The position numbers were made by a program, and so were the translations under genes. DNA of 64,000 bases from Nageia nagi (Eukaryota > Pinophyta): positions 199,020,001 to 199,084,000 of the forward strand of contig JBITNC010000001.1 in NCBI GenBank assembly GCA_050084985.1, in the 5' to 3' direction. Within the stretch, counting starts at the first letter, position 1; every line of letters starts with the position of its first letter. The notes beneath the pieces were generated by a model. That model was not told the origin of the DNA, made no database searches, and saw nothing but the letters and a program-made list of their open reading frames with translations. Shown here piece by piece: positions 51,221 to 63,272 of this stretch.

Positions 51221-53764
51221 CTTGATAGTGACTCAAAAACTCTCTTCTCTTTCTCTTTTTGGTTGAAGAACTAAGGCTAATGACTTTACCTACGTTGATC
51301 CCTTCATGACCATAAATGCATATAAGTTTCTTGGAAATTAGGATACTTTATTATTCTTAAAGAGGATAGGACTCTTAGATGCCTTAGAAACTAGGTGAGG
51401 TCACATATTTAAATAACTAAAATTTTATTTTATCAATTTCCTTGTAGATTGTCACTGTATTAATTACTAATTTGGTTTGAAAAAATAATTTTGATATTTA
51501 TTATTTAATAAATTAGCAAGACTTCCCATGAGTCTTGGATTTTAAATGATATCTTACAAGGCTATTAACATTTTCAAATAAAATAAAGCCTTTATCTATT
51601 TACATGAGATGGATATTATATTTGTTTTAAACTCTTTATATTGTTAACTCCCATCCATTTATAATAATTGAATATATAAAATCATTTTTTTTTATCAAGT
51701 CCCTTCACATAAGTTTGAAGTTTTTCCCTTATAATTAATAACATGGATATATCCTTAAAAATTCATAGATTAATTTGTATAATTGATTCTTTAGAAATTA
51801 TGAGCTTTTTTCTTATGTTATAAATGTATTAATCTCTTAATCAAATTATATTGAATAACTTATCATGAGAGGTAATTATATATAATGGATCTAATGAGGA
51901 TATACATGTTTTTAACACTTTTGAGTTAGATGAGTTTTATTGACACATTTTATGGATTCAATGATCAAAATCTACATATTATAAGGATGCAAGTATTATA
52001 ATTCATATATTTGGGAAGTTGATGATCTTTATGTTTTCATGGCTTATCAAATAACTCGGTATAGTTGTTCATGATATTTGTAGATTCACCAATTCCATCC
52101 ATTAAACACTTCACTTTTAACATTTTTAAGGAAGGAGAGGGAGGGGGAGGGGGAGGGGGAGGGAGAGGGGGAGGGATGGAGAGAGGGAGGGGTAGGGGGA
52201 GGTGGAGGGAAGGAGAGAGGGAAAGGGAGAGATTTGAGTTGTTAAAAATGCCTAAAAAATGGCTAAAATTTTCTCAAAATTATAACTCTCCCAATCAAAT
52301 GGCTCAAAATCATTTAGGTTTTAAATATAATCAAATGATTTGCCTCAAATTTGGATTTTATATTACCTTAATCCATTTAAATTTTTTAATCAAATGATTA
52401 AAAAAAACTTAAAAGGTAGATATTAAATTTGAACTCTTAATTTTTTTTTTAAATCTTGAAATCATAAGATAAATCTAACAAATAAGTTTAAATATTTGTT
52501 AAGATTATATATGTTTTTATAATTTATCAAATCTTAAGGTTTGAAGTAGTTTGCATGGCTTAAAACATTTTGGTTTTAATAAAAAATTAATCTAATCCAT
52601 CAATTTAAATTCAAAAAGACTTTTACTATCATATTTGTATCTTATTCAAAAAAATGGTGATGTGGATTGATCTATAAGTTTTCTTAGATTTACTTTGATA
52701 ATCCATAAAATCTTTTGTTATACATTTTATGAATTAAAAAAAAATGAGATTTAACAACTTGAATACATTTTGGAGGAATAAATAATTATGGTTGAGCCAT
52801 TGGATCATGAAGAGGTTGTTGTTAGACTTGAAAAAGTGGATAATTAGATAACAACTTATTGATATGACATGGAGGAATTTAAGTCATATATGTTCATTTT
52901 CTTTTAGTTATTAAATATTTAAAAGGTTTTTAAAATAAATATTTTAAGATTAGATGACTTAGAATTGATTATAAGAAAAGGTAATCACCTTTAACTTATC
53001 AAATTGGGATGGGATATTAATGATTATTATGTGACTTCTCTTAACTATATATAATGGATTAGACTATCCTAAGATAATTACTTAAACTTATGTGAGACAT
53101 TAGATCCTTAAATGATATTAAATTGAAATAATTTTATTATGTTTTATTTAATAAATCATAATGAAATCAAAATATTTTGAGGCCAATTTTCAACCAATCA
53201 ATTGGGATATAATTAGGAAAGATTTTAATGATAAAGCTTCAAATAAAAGTATATTACTAAATTTATTTATAGATGATTTGTCTTTTATATTCTAATGACT
53301 CAAATCTTTGAGAAAAATATGAAATACCAAATATAGAAAACTTTTAAAGGGTTATACAAGATTGGCTAAATAGGTAGAAATGATATGTTTAAAGGAAAGA
53401 TCAACATTATCAAAGAAGTTATTTATTTATTTTGAACTATACATGTTTAATATAACCACCTTTAATTATAGGTTTTGTATATGAGAAGTTACTCTTATTA
53501 CAATAGTGTTATAAGAAAGATTTATTGATTGAAATGTATTATGTAAAAAATAGTTAATTGACAAAACCTTGGAATTAACTCCATATTGCATTATAATAAG
53601 TAATATAAATATAAAGTAAATGCTTTCAAAATAAAGGATAAGAGAAAGACAAATGGTATTTTGTTAGTAAAACTTATTAGTCCTAGTTAATTTTGATTTT
53701 TGTTCTTTAGATCTCGCATTATCTACACCTTAAAATAAGAAAGTCAAATATTAGAGCCACTTGA
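51221..53764. other. AT-rich DNA without recognised genes
   Basis: No domain, LTR or RNA gene recognised. The only notable part is the purine-rich G tract at 52131-52225. Confidence 0.5.
52131..52225 (+). repeat. G-rich purine tract, (GGGGGA)n-like
   Basis: About 95 bases almost entirely of G and A with many runs of three to five G on the plus strand. Such a tract can form G-quadruplex or triplex structures. The open frame across it is compositional. Confidence 0.85.
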
Positions 53765-53769
53765 GTTAT

Positions 53770-54800
53770 TGTAATGTACCTTTCTAGGTTTTATCCAATT
53801 TAGCATTCAATTCCACATTCATTCACAAATTAGGACATCAATGATCATGATCATTAACCATCCAAACATGTAATCAAAATTAAAATATAATAGTAGTAGC
53901 CAAATCTAATGTAAATCTTATGCAACATGCAATTATGAACAAAACTATGGCATAAATAAGATCTATAACATAGCAAAAATATAGATCTGAAAGTACTCAA
54001 TTGGCATACATTCCCATGTAAAGGTAGTAGCATAGTAGAAATATATAGGAACATGTATTCACATTTGAGATGCAATTTGAGAGCCAATATAATAAATAAT
54101 CAACTAAGAATAAGTGTAGGGCTATAACAAGCTTGTAACAAGTTATAAGACAAGTTCCAATACTTTGAATATGCTCAACAAAGACTCCAAAAGGTTGGTA
54201 CAAGATCCAAGAAGGATCCCAAGCTTGGTGCAAGTCCCAATATGGCTCCTAATGTTTGGTGCAAACTTCTAAGTGGCAAGAATGATAGGTGTAAGAATCT
54301 AGAATTCTCCTCAAGGTCGATGTAATATTTCCAAGTGATGTAGAAGTGTAGAAGAACCACTTCTAGGCTAAGGAGTGGCCCTAAGCCATAGAAGGTAGAT
54401 AAGGGAAGCATTCCTAAGATCTAAATGATCCAAGATTGAATACATAAGATAATATCTTTAAGTGACCAAGTTAATTGCCTTTATAACATTCAAAACTTGT
54501 AATTATATCTTTCCAAGCTGGTCAACCAAGGAGGGAATAATAATAAAATATTAAATGGTCTTAAATTCCCCCAAACATGGCCAACTAGATGTAAGGGTAA
54601 TACATCATTAAATAGCCCTTTTTTATTATCTCAATTGAATACTAATTTGCCCAATTTGAGTGCTTACCTCCAAGGTAAAAATATAAATATATGATAAATG
54701 CATAATTTCACAAATAAAGTATTCCTAACCTAAGTAATAAAACTCACAATGAATAAGCATGAGGGATGTTATTTAGATATCCCAATTTGGGGTTATTACA
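53770..54800 (-). repeat. 3' LTR of element F
   Basis: On the minus strand it starts TGTAATAACCCCAAATTGGG directly after the polypurine stretch TTTGAGGGGGGTGGACT and ends GGTACATTACA, giving TGTAAT...ATTACA terminal inverted repeats and a length of about 1,031 bp. The left edge is inferred from the terminal repeat; the other LTR lies outside the window. Confidence 0.6.
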
Positions 54801-56410
54801 AGTCCACCCCCCTCAAATTGCTTGCTCTCAAGTAATTCCAAATGCATCTTTATCTTCAAGTATAATTTGCTATCCAAGTGTTCTAAGTGACACTTGTCTT
54901 CAAGGTCATCCTTTAAGAATGCTAGCAAATGGTCCAATTGATCCTCAATATGATCCTTTGATGACATCAAAAGTATGCAATCATAGAGGCAATTATCCCA
55001 AAGTGTAGAGGCAAGAAATATTATTGATGATGCATGCTTACTCAACCTTCAAACTTGTGTCATGTTCCAAAATTATTCCAAAATCTTTGTTTCATGTAAA
55101 AAATCATAGCTAATGAGGTACTATTTTGATTTGTTGTAAGAGTAATAATGGTGTCCTAATGCTTGTCGAGTGCCTTCTTTTTATTGGATCTTTTTATTAG
55201 TTCCTTTGTTCCAAATGTACTAAACTTAAAATGGTTGTTCCTAACCAAAATTATGTGCAAATTAGTTAATAGTGGATCAATTTTTGAGTCCACAAACTCT
55301 GTCTCTCTAATTTCATTAATCTCCAACCTAATCTCCCATGCTAAATTGTATTTTTTTTGTGTCATAGTCATATAGGAATGGTTTTAAGTTTGTAACTTGT
55401 TTGGCAACTTCAAGATTCATACATGGTATTGTATGAAGTAGTAAGGACTAATTTTTCCCCTTTATCATGTCATAAATCATGTCTCTAAGTGTTCTAAAGG
55501 TGGTGGTCATATGAGTCTTAAAATGTATTTGTTTTTCACCCTTCATCATGATCAATCAAAGGAATGAAATGGAAGTAAGAAGGTTGATGTGATAAGAACT
55601 TATATACCTTATGTTTGGTTGCTCAGAAGGTGAATGTGAGTAGGTATTCAAAGGGCCTCTTGCTTCCATATATGATACTTCTTTGAAACTAGCAAAATAG
55701 TTGAGTTTAACCTTAAATATATGTTATTTACCTCTCATCAGATTATCATAAAAATCAGAGATAATATCTTGGTTGTTCCTCACCAATTGAGATGATTTTT
55801 GATCCCCTTTCATATTACAATCATTGCTACAATTTGTAGGAGCATTGTTGTCCATGTTTATTGTTGTTTGGAGCAACCCTTTAGCATTATTCTTCAACTT
55901 TATGCATCATAAACTTGAGTGTGTATCCAAGAGATGAAATTATGTTCATCAAACTATCATAAAACCCAACTGAGTTGTCCTTCCATGTGGTATGAGAATT
56001 TGGACTATTTTTGGTACCAAAGGCTACTCTTGGACTTTATCCAAACTAAGATTACTAGTATCTAAATACATGGCATTTATTTTCCATGAAATATAGATGT
56101 TGGGAATAATTTTTCTTATCAAAGGCTACCTTAGAATGATTTCATAAGTGATGTTGCTAATGTTGCCTACATCACAAATAAAATGACTTGTTTTTTGGCT
56201 ACCAAATGCAAGTAGAAACCCAAGTGATGTAGCTTGTATATTCTTCCATTTTTCTAATCAAGGTTTCCCTTCCTTTAGTATGAGTTTACCATTGTTATAT
56301 TTTCTTGTAAAAGTATCATGGTGAGGAAAACTTTCTCTTGGGAGATATTCATAGGATTTTTTCAAGCTATTCAAAGATATTAATGAATGTTTAGGATGGA
56401 TGCCTCTCAA
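54801..56410 (-). pseudogene. Downstream coding remnant of element F
   Basis: Minus-strand open stretches (55371-55156 and 55045-54773) lie between the second protease and the LTR. The last one ends HLELLESKQFEGGGL right at the polypurine tract, a usual place for the end of a gypsy polyprotein. I recognise no reverse transcriptase, RNase H or integrase here, so the polymerase part appears deleted. Confidence 0.4.
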
Positions 56411-56419
56411 TATGGTCTT

Positions 56420-57049
56420 TTTTCCTTATTCAAATAAGTTCATTTCCAAATTTCAATAATTGAAGGTGACATCTCCTAATTGATACAACCATTGGAATCC
56501 TAAAATAATATGAAGTGATCCATCCATGAGGTAAACATAGAAGTCATCTAGGATAGTGTAGTTTCAAATAGTCAACTTAAGATATCTAACCATCCATTTG
56601 CATATGGTTTGATATCCCCTAGAATTGGTGACTCTAAATTATTGAGTTTCAACTTTGTCCAAGTTTTCTATAAGGATAAATGCTTCATTACTAAAGTTAT
56701 TGGTGGCTCCACTATCTACTAAGATAAGGATGGATTCTCCCATAATATGCCCTTTTAGTTTAAAAGTAGGATATTTGATGGGTCTAATCAATGGTTTTAT
56801 AAGCTCTCTAAGGTCCCTTTTTATTACCTTAGTGGGTAAATGAGGGGTGTCTTTTGAGGTTAGTATTTTCCCATATATATGAGGCCTAATGGTCATCCTA
56901 GGCTTTCTAAAGAATATTTGGTGGGGCTTTAGCATTTTTAGATAAGATGATAGAATAATTTTATTTTCAATAATTAAAGAATGTGGATAGGAACTAAAAG
57001 TGAATGGAGTCATATGTGTACCTACTTCTTGAATACCCTTGGATGTCAA
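56420..57049 (-). pseudogene. Second retropepsin-like protease domain of element F
   Basis: Contains FKLKGHIMGESILILVDSGATNNFSNEAF with the DSGA active site, then after stops ILGFQWLYQLGDVTFNY and a LEMNLFE-GKKTILRG-type ending, the classic plant chromovirus-like protease pattern. It follows the first protease with only about 80 codons' worth of sequence between them. Confidence 0.75.
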
Positions 57050-57124
57050 AGTCCATATATGTTCCTATGGTCTCCTTATATTGTCTTGTAGTCCCATGCT
57101 TGGTGTGGAGTCTTCTTTTTAATT

Positions 57125-57634
57125 TTATGTGGTTGCCACTAATATCTTAATGAAATAATTTTGGTTCTTGTTTTCTTTGATGACTTGAAATGTGATTTCA
57201 TGGCCTCCATTCTTGAACTTGAATTGCAAAGTTGAGTGGTTGGTGGTGTAGTCTCCCAAGGATACTAACCATTGTACCCTCAAGATAAAATGAGGTGAGT
57301 CTCCCAAAGGGAATATGAATAATTCATCTTCAATAGTGTATTCCTTCAAACTAACCTTCATATTGGGTACATACTTCTTGCAAGGTGTGATATTCCCATT
57401 TTCAACTATCACATCAAATCCCATAAATAATTCAATATTCATCTTCTTGGTGGTGGATAGGTTCTCATTGATGAAGTTATGGGTAGCACCTCCATCTATC
57501 AAAACTAGAACCCTATCTTCCTCTCTTGGAACCTTGATTGTGAAGTATTGATTCATATTACTCAAGGTAGCTAGTGTTCCTCCTCTTGAATTCATTGGTT
57601 TGGTATACTTAGGATTACGTCTTTGGAAGTTCAT
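57125..57634 (-). pseudogene. First retropepsin-like protease domain of element F (169 aa open)
   Basis: Open for 169 codons. VLVLIDGGATHNFINENL carries the aspartic protease active site (here D-G-G-A where D-S/T-G-A is usual), with FILRVQWLVSLGDYTTNHST, the family's second conserved block, about 80 residues on. It would process the Gag-Pol polyprotein. The Gly in place of Ser/Thr next to the catalytic Asp may reduce activity. Confidence 0.8.
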
Positions 57635-57649
57635 GGTTCTACATGATTA

Positions 57650-58457
57650 ATCATCCTCATAACATTCATTATTGTCCTCATATTCCTCATATGATGACTC
57701 TTCTTCTAGAAAAACCTCAACGTAGTGTATGGATCTCTTTCCAAGGCAATGATGGCCTAGTATCCAAGGTTATTTGCAACTAAAGCATAATTTTTTTCTT
57801 CTTAATTTATTTCATTCATTCCTCTCATCATTAATTCTTATTGTGTATGTAATGGGATGAGAACGAGTGGTGTTTCCACTTAATGGATCTTTTATTTGTG
57901 GTGAAGTGTCCTTGAATGGTGCTCCCATGCTAGGTCTATGGTATGGTGTCACTTGGTCTTTGGAAGATTAAAATCTTTAAGAGTAAGAGCCCTCTTGATT
58001 GCATCTTATAGAGTAGATATGTAAAAATCTTTGACCAGTCCATTAAAGGGTTCCTTAAGTTCCTCCATAAATATGAAAGCTATCTTTTTATCTAATACAT
58101 CTGAAACTATAACTAAAATCCTTTGAAATTATTCCACATAGTTTCCCATGGAAGTGACTTGGTGAAGTGTAACCATATCTCTAAAATATTCTTCATCATA
58201 TTTTCTATCAAATATATCAAGTAATATTTATAAAAATTCTTTAAATATGACAACCTTATCATGCCCTAAGATGGTGAACCCATTGTGCCACCACTCATAT
58301 GTTATGCCATCAAGGTGAAGCGAGGAAAATATGATTGCATCCATCTCTCTCATAGGAAAAAAAGTGAAGTAGGTTTGAAGCTTTTATAACCAAGCCCTAG
58401 GTGTAAGGGTGTTACCATCAAACATTAGTACTTGCATCTTTTTTAAGTCTTTCTTAC
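57650..58457 (-). pseudogene. gag: Gag remnant of element F with zinc knuckle
   Basis: Minus strand, mostly one frame: MFDGNTLTPRAWL, then FPMREMDAIIFSSLHLDGIT and YEWWHNGF, a gag core of a different gypsy group from elements A-D, and a typical knuckle CFSCK-stop-PWILGHHC near 57780-57740. Several TAA and TAG stops. The N-terminus is cut off where element E's LTR begins at 58458, so E is inserted in this gene. Confidence 0.75.
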
Positions 58458-59250
58458 TATTGATATGTGTTTTGGTACACCTAGAATTACCTCTAAATGA
58501 ACTAAAAGCACATATACATTTAATTGTATGATAAATCTAAGCTAATTAACTTGAATAAACATACATGAATAAGGGAATAAAACCATACAGTAATAGAAAT
58601 AATGAATTATATTGATGTCAAGATGTAAAATGCAACTACATTTACTAAAGAAAAAAGAATTGAGTGAAAGATAAATACTTTTGTGTCCTTACCTATGTTG
58701 TGGTTGAGGATATGATAAATGAACTTGCCAAAGAGTGGTGACCTTATTATGCAAACCCCAAGTCCAAATTCAAAAGAAACACCAAAGCAAGTGTTAGTCT
58801 TAGAGAGCTCAATGCAGGTGCAAACCTTAGTGTGGGTGCTAATGATCCTGAAGAATGAGGTTTGCCAACAAGGATTGATGACAACAGAGATAATAACAAG
58901 TTGAGTCGAGCATATGATCATAAAAGTAATTAACAGATATTTGCTCAAGTGATAACAAGATTCTAATCTCAATAGGCAATATTTAAAAATATCCAAGTGT
59001 AGGGTACCAGCTATCGAGATGTAATACTAACATGCTTTCCCTAGGTTAGAGATATTGATATTTATATTAGGCATGATTCACCATTTGACCCCTTGTGTGA
59101 AGGAAGAAGTTGACCATGTGTACCTAACATAAAACATAAGAACACAACTTTAGAAATATGTGATAATGAGGGTAAAATATGATTATAGACATATATGTAA
59201 GTTGCACCTAAGTGGGACCGTGTTAAGGGTACCACTTTTAGGTGTTAACT
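58458..59250 (-). repeat. 3' LTR of element E
   Basis: Reverse-strand match to element C's LTRs over the full length (793 bp versus 792). Minus strand starts AGTTAACACCTAAAAGTGG (the first T changed to A) and ends CACATATCAATA (terminal CA changed to TA). Confidence 0.85.
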
Positions 59251-59264
59251 GATGCCCCCCTTTG
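59251..59264 (-). other. Polypurine tract of element E
   Basis: Minus strand AAAGGGGGGCATC abuts the LTR start; compare AAAGGGGAGCATC in C and AAAGTGGGGCATC in A. Confidence 0.8.
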
Positions 59265-59689
59265 TAAGTATAATTAAATTGAAACTTGAAAGGAAATTAT
59301 TCTTGCAAAGGAAGTAAATGTAGAGAGAAGGAAAATTTGATACTTACCTAGTTTAGCTCTCTAGATTATCAAGGATTTGATGATGTATATTACCCCATAT
59401 TTTCCTTGGTTGTGAGATGTAATGGCTTGCATGTAGTAGAATCAACCAAGAGCAAAGAATGAACTTGAAAATAAGAGGCAAAAACTTGCAAGCACATATA
59501 TGATTATTAACTCATAAAAGATATAGCAGTAAATAGTAAGAGAGAACATCATAGCATTTCATCAAATGATATAGCAATAAGGAGCAAGGATGAAATAAAT
59601 ATGTTATGCATACATCATATTAAGAACACATTTTACAAAAATACTCAATATTTCATTCTTATATGCATATATAAGAAAATCATGATAAA

Positions 59690-60090
59690 GGTGTGTCCAC
59701 ATCATCATGGAGTACATGCCACATTCCTAGATGGAACACGTATAGTCAAAGCTATCTATGTTGACATCATCATGAGATACATGCCCCATTCCTAGATGCA
59801 ACATATGAATCAGAAAGAACAATATGGTGACTATTAGTTAAGACCCAACTGACAAAGGTGACTCAAAGATATGGTTGGTTTGAATATTTCCCAACCATGT
59901 TATGTGATATGTCATTCATTATAGTGAGGTACATGCTCCATTCTTATATATTGATATGAGATGCAGTCATAATCATGAGGTACATGCCTCATTCTTATAT
60001 GTGATTAATAGCAATGGTTAATTAAGACCCACCCAACAAAGGTGACTCAGTGATAATTGGCTTGAATATTTCCCAATAATATTAATGATT
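59690..60090. repeat. Tandem repeats in element E 3' region
   Basis: Repeats of ATCATGAGGTACATGCC-CATTCCTA and of AAGGTGACTCA...GGTTGGTTTGAATATTTCCC, the reverse complement of the repeat blocks at 36370-36840 in element C. Confidence 0.7.
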
Positions 60091-60099
60091 AAAGCAAAG

Positions 60100-61383
60100 A
60101 TAAGGTTAGAAATACTCCCTGTGACTTACATATTATGTGCTTATGCTATGATTTGACCTAATTAATGCCTTTGTAACTTAGCACCCATGCTAGCTTCAAC
60201 ACTCACACTAATGATTTCACAACATATTCATTTACTATGAAATTTGCATCCTATAGCATGATATATTATTCTAAAAAAGATATTTTCATACTTGATATCA
60301 CCTGATAAAGTGCTTGATTTTATGATGAATGGGTTGAACCCAAGAATGAACATGTAGTATATGCATCATTCTTTAATTGGATGTTTGTTTGTGTCTATAA
60401 AAACTTGATTCTTCTAAATATGTTAGTCCTAGATTGACTTTTAGATTACATATAGTTGGAGGGTTTGTGATTTTTGATTTTTGGAATGAGGTCATGAATG
60501 CTTAGGAATGATAGTGCAGGTAGTGTTAACTAACACAATTGCTAATGTGAGCACAGATGCAAGGATCCATAATAATTTAAGGTGCATAATTTTTTGGTAC
60601 TTAGCTTTAATAAGTTAAGAGGTAGGAAAATCATATTTTAGGTACATGATGGACAAGATGTAGTCATTAATTAATAGTTGCCTCATGGAATGTGTCCTAT
60701 TTTGGTGTTAAATAGGTTGGAAAGTGACTTATTTATCACTTTAACTATTTAAGATTTGAGCTTTCATCTAGAAGGAATTAAGTAAACTTGCCTAGGTGAT
60801 CTGGAGCCTTGTGTGTGATTAGCATTATAAAGTAATTGGTAAAATTTGCCAATTGTATAAATTTGGTCTATTTTCATGAGTTTTTGCCAAAGTTTTAAAT
60901 TAATAAGTTTTCTAAGCTAAATATTACCAAGCAAGAGAATCATAGGGCCTATATCTTATGACACAATAAAGTTTTGATGCATGTGGTAGGTGTTTTGAAC
61001 CTTTCTATTATTTTATTTTACAAAATTTACATGGAAAATGGAGTAGTTAGGCAAAATTATGGGATACCCTAGGCTAGGGTTTTGGAGGGCTAGGTATAAT
61101 TCATTTTTTCTTTTAGGATATGGAACCATATTTTTAGGAAACCATGGAGGTAAAGGAATTTTTCCCCTAAGTTTTATGGAAATTAGGCTCAAAAAGCCCA
61201 GCACAAGTGCTAACGTTAGTGTGGGTGTTGGTGCAACATAGTAGATTGTGGGATGGGAAAGAGTTCAACTAGCTTTAGTATTTCTTAATGTGTGCTAAAA
61301 ATACATGAATAAAATTTCTTTATACTTATGGTATTGAAAATTTCTTTGAAACTTATGCATACCTTATCTTTTTATGCTTGTAG
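60100..61383. other. Region upstream of the antisense PMD gene, element E
   Basis: Should contain the first exon and promoter of the plus-strand PMD gene. A motif GCTAACGTTAGTGTGGGTG near 61209-61227 belongs to the C/E motif swarm. No exon or promoter could be fixed. Confidence 0.4.
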
Positions 61384-63272
61384 TGTCGCTAGTTTCTCAT
61401 GGAGCTCGAGCCTATGTCTCAAAGTTGGAAGAAATGCTTGGTCATGAAAAAGAGGCTCACGAAGGAGGATATAGGTTTGCTCCAACATGTTGGTATGGGA
61501 TGGCTCCCCCATGTCCCATATGTTTGAGTAGATAAGGAGCTACTTATGACTCATATGGAGAGGTGGTCCGAAAGGACCAACACATTTCATCTTCCAAGTG
61601 AGGATATAATCATAATTCTAGAGGATGTTCAAGAGATTATATGGGTGCCTATGAAGGGGAGACCCATATTCTTCAAGGAGGGGATGACAAATGACCAGTG
61701 TAGGCAATCAATGAATTATATTATATGATTTTGATAATACCATGAGGGGAAGAAAGGTTCATTCCTTCATCACATTTTTAGGAGCAAGAAGAAGAGATTT
61801 AGGTGAGTACGATGTTCCCACTTAGCCTAATACAGATGGTTTATGAGATGATGTAGGGTCATTGTTATGCATGGACACCCTATATTATTGCCTAGTTCTA
61901 CCATAACTTGCATAACTTTGTGATGATGCAAAAGAGTGGTAAGAGGCTAGTAAACTCATTTATATGATAGTGTTGGGCTTATGAGCATTATTGTTTTGAT
62001 ACCTAGGGAGCTTCATGTACATGGCATACATCCTGATCATATAGTATGGTATTGGTGGGCTAAGCATGGAAAGATTACACGAGTCCACAAGATGTTGGAA
62101 TCCTATAGGAAAATTATGGATGGTTTGATGGGAGGTAAGTGACTTACCTTACATGTTTTATATTTTTTTTATTGATGTATGAGGTTTAAGAAAGAGGACT
62201 AACTCATGATTTTGGTTTGGTAGGTGATATGATCTATAGAACCTATGCGATCGTACCCTATTGGTCAAATGAACCAAGGGGTGCGTAGGAATGGTAGCAT
62301 ACATCATGTTATTTGCAAACATGAAAGACTTTTATGGATATATACATGTTCGAGAGGGTTATAAGGCAATTTTATCGAAGACAAGGTATTCCATTAAAAT
62401 GCAAGTTTATGGTTAGAATTGGGAGGTATAAGACACACAACCCTAACCTTTATGAGACTCCTCCCAAATGGGTGGAGGAATAGATACCTCCCCAATGCCA
62501 TGGGTCAAGGAGTGATTAATATAAAGAGGAGGACCCTAATGGTCCCTAGTTTGATTAGATGTACTTAACATGGTGGGTCAAAATGAGGCCCAATCCACTT
62601 AATTTATTTTGGCTGGAGTAGTTGGCAGAAGCTACTGAAGGTGAAGCAAAAGAAGAAGAAAAGGAAGGAAATGGGGATGATGAGGAGGGGGATGTGCAAG
62701 TGGAGGAGCCACTACAACATGATAAGTAAGGATGATGGGATGTTCCCATTGGAATCCCCATAGTAGAGACCCAACAATAGCTTGAGAATGATCTCAGTAA
62801 GTATATTATTTTTTATACCTACAAGTTAGTTTGCATATAATAATAATAATGACTAACATGCCTTATTTTGATTTTTTTAGATCAAACAAAATTAAACCTG
62901 GATTTAGATAAGGCGACTAGGCTATAGGTGGAGGAGACACTGGCTAACATGAGGGAGGAGAGTGTTGCATATGATCAATAGCTATAGGTACTAAAGGTAT
63001 GCTTGGAGGCCTTGGATCAAAGTGTAGAGACTTTTCACAAAATGCACTAGGATTCCCAATATCACAACTTCCTAGGGATGATGGATCATGTTTTAGAGAA
63101 AATAAAGAAGATAGAGGACCTCTTGGGTAAGAAAAGACACTTACAGGCACAATTGATGGCATTAGAGGAGAAATTTGGCCTGAAAAGGCCAAGTCTTAGT
63201 AGAATACCCTCAAATTCCAAGAGTTTTAGGAGTTCTAGGAGTCATGTGGTACCACTAATAATGTTAGCATAA
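61384..63272 (+). pseudogene. Antisense PMD gene remnant of element E
   Basis: The main exon begins after a TTTTTATGCTTGTAG acceptor: MSQSWKKCLVMKKRL, then THMERWSERTNTFHLPSEDI followed by IIILEDVQEIIWVPMKGRPI, the PMD core. Further on, RRQGIPLKCKF matches A's LQQGIPDDCRI. Introns: 62135-62223 (GTAAGT...TTGGTAG) and 62797-62880 (GTAAGT...TTTTTTTAG, phase 1). An acidic stretch (EGEAKEEEKEGNGDDEEGD near 62641-62700) precedes the second intron. The last exon encodes a coiled coil starting NQTKLNLDLDKATRL and ends in a basic tail at the stop at 63270-63272. Stops are scattered. It aligns exon by exon with element C's copy. Confidence 0.8.

Noticed and set aside
52065-52397. 110-codon Gly/Arg-rich frame
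   Set aside because: Produced by the G/A tract; compositional.
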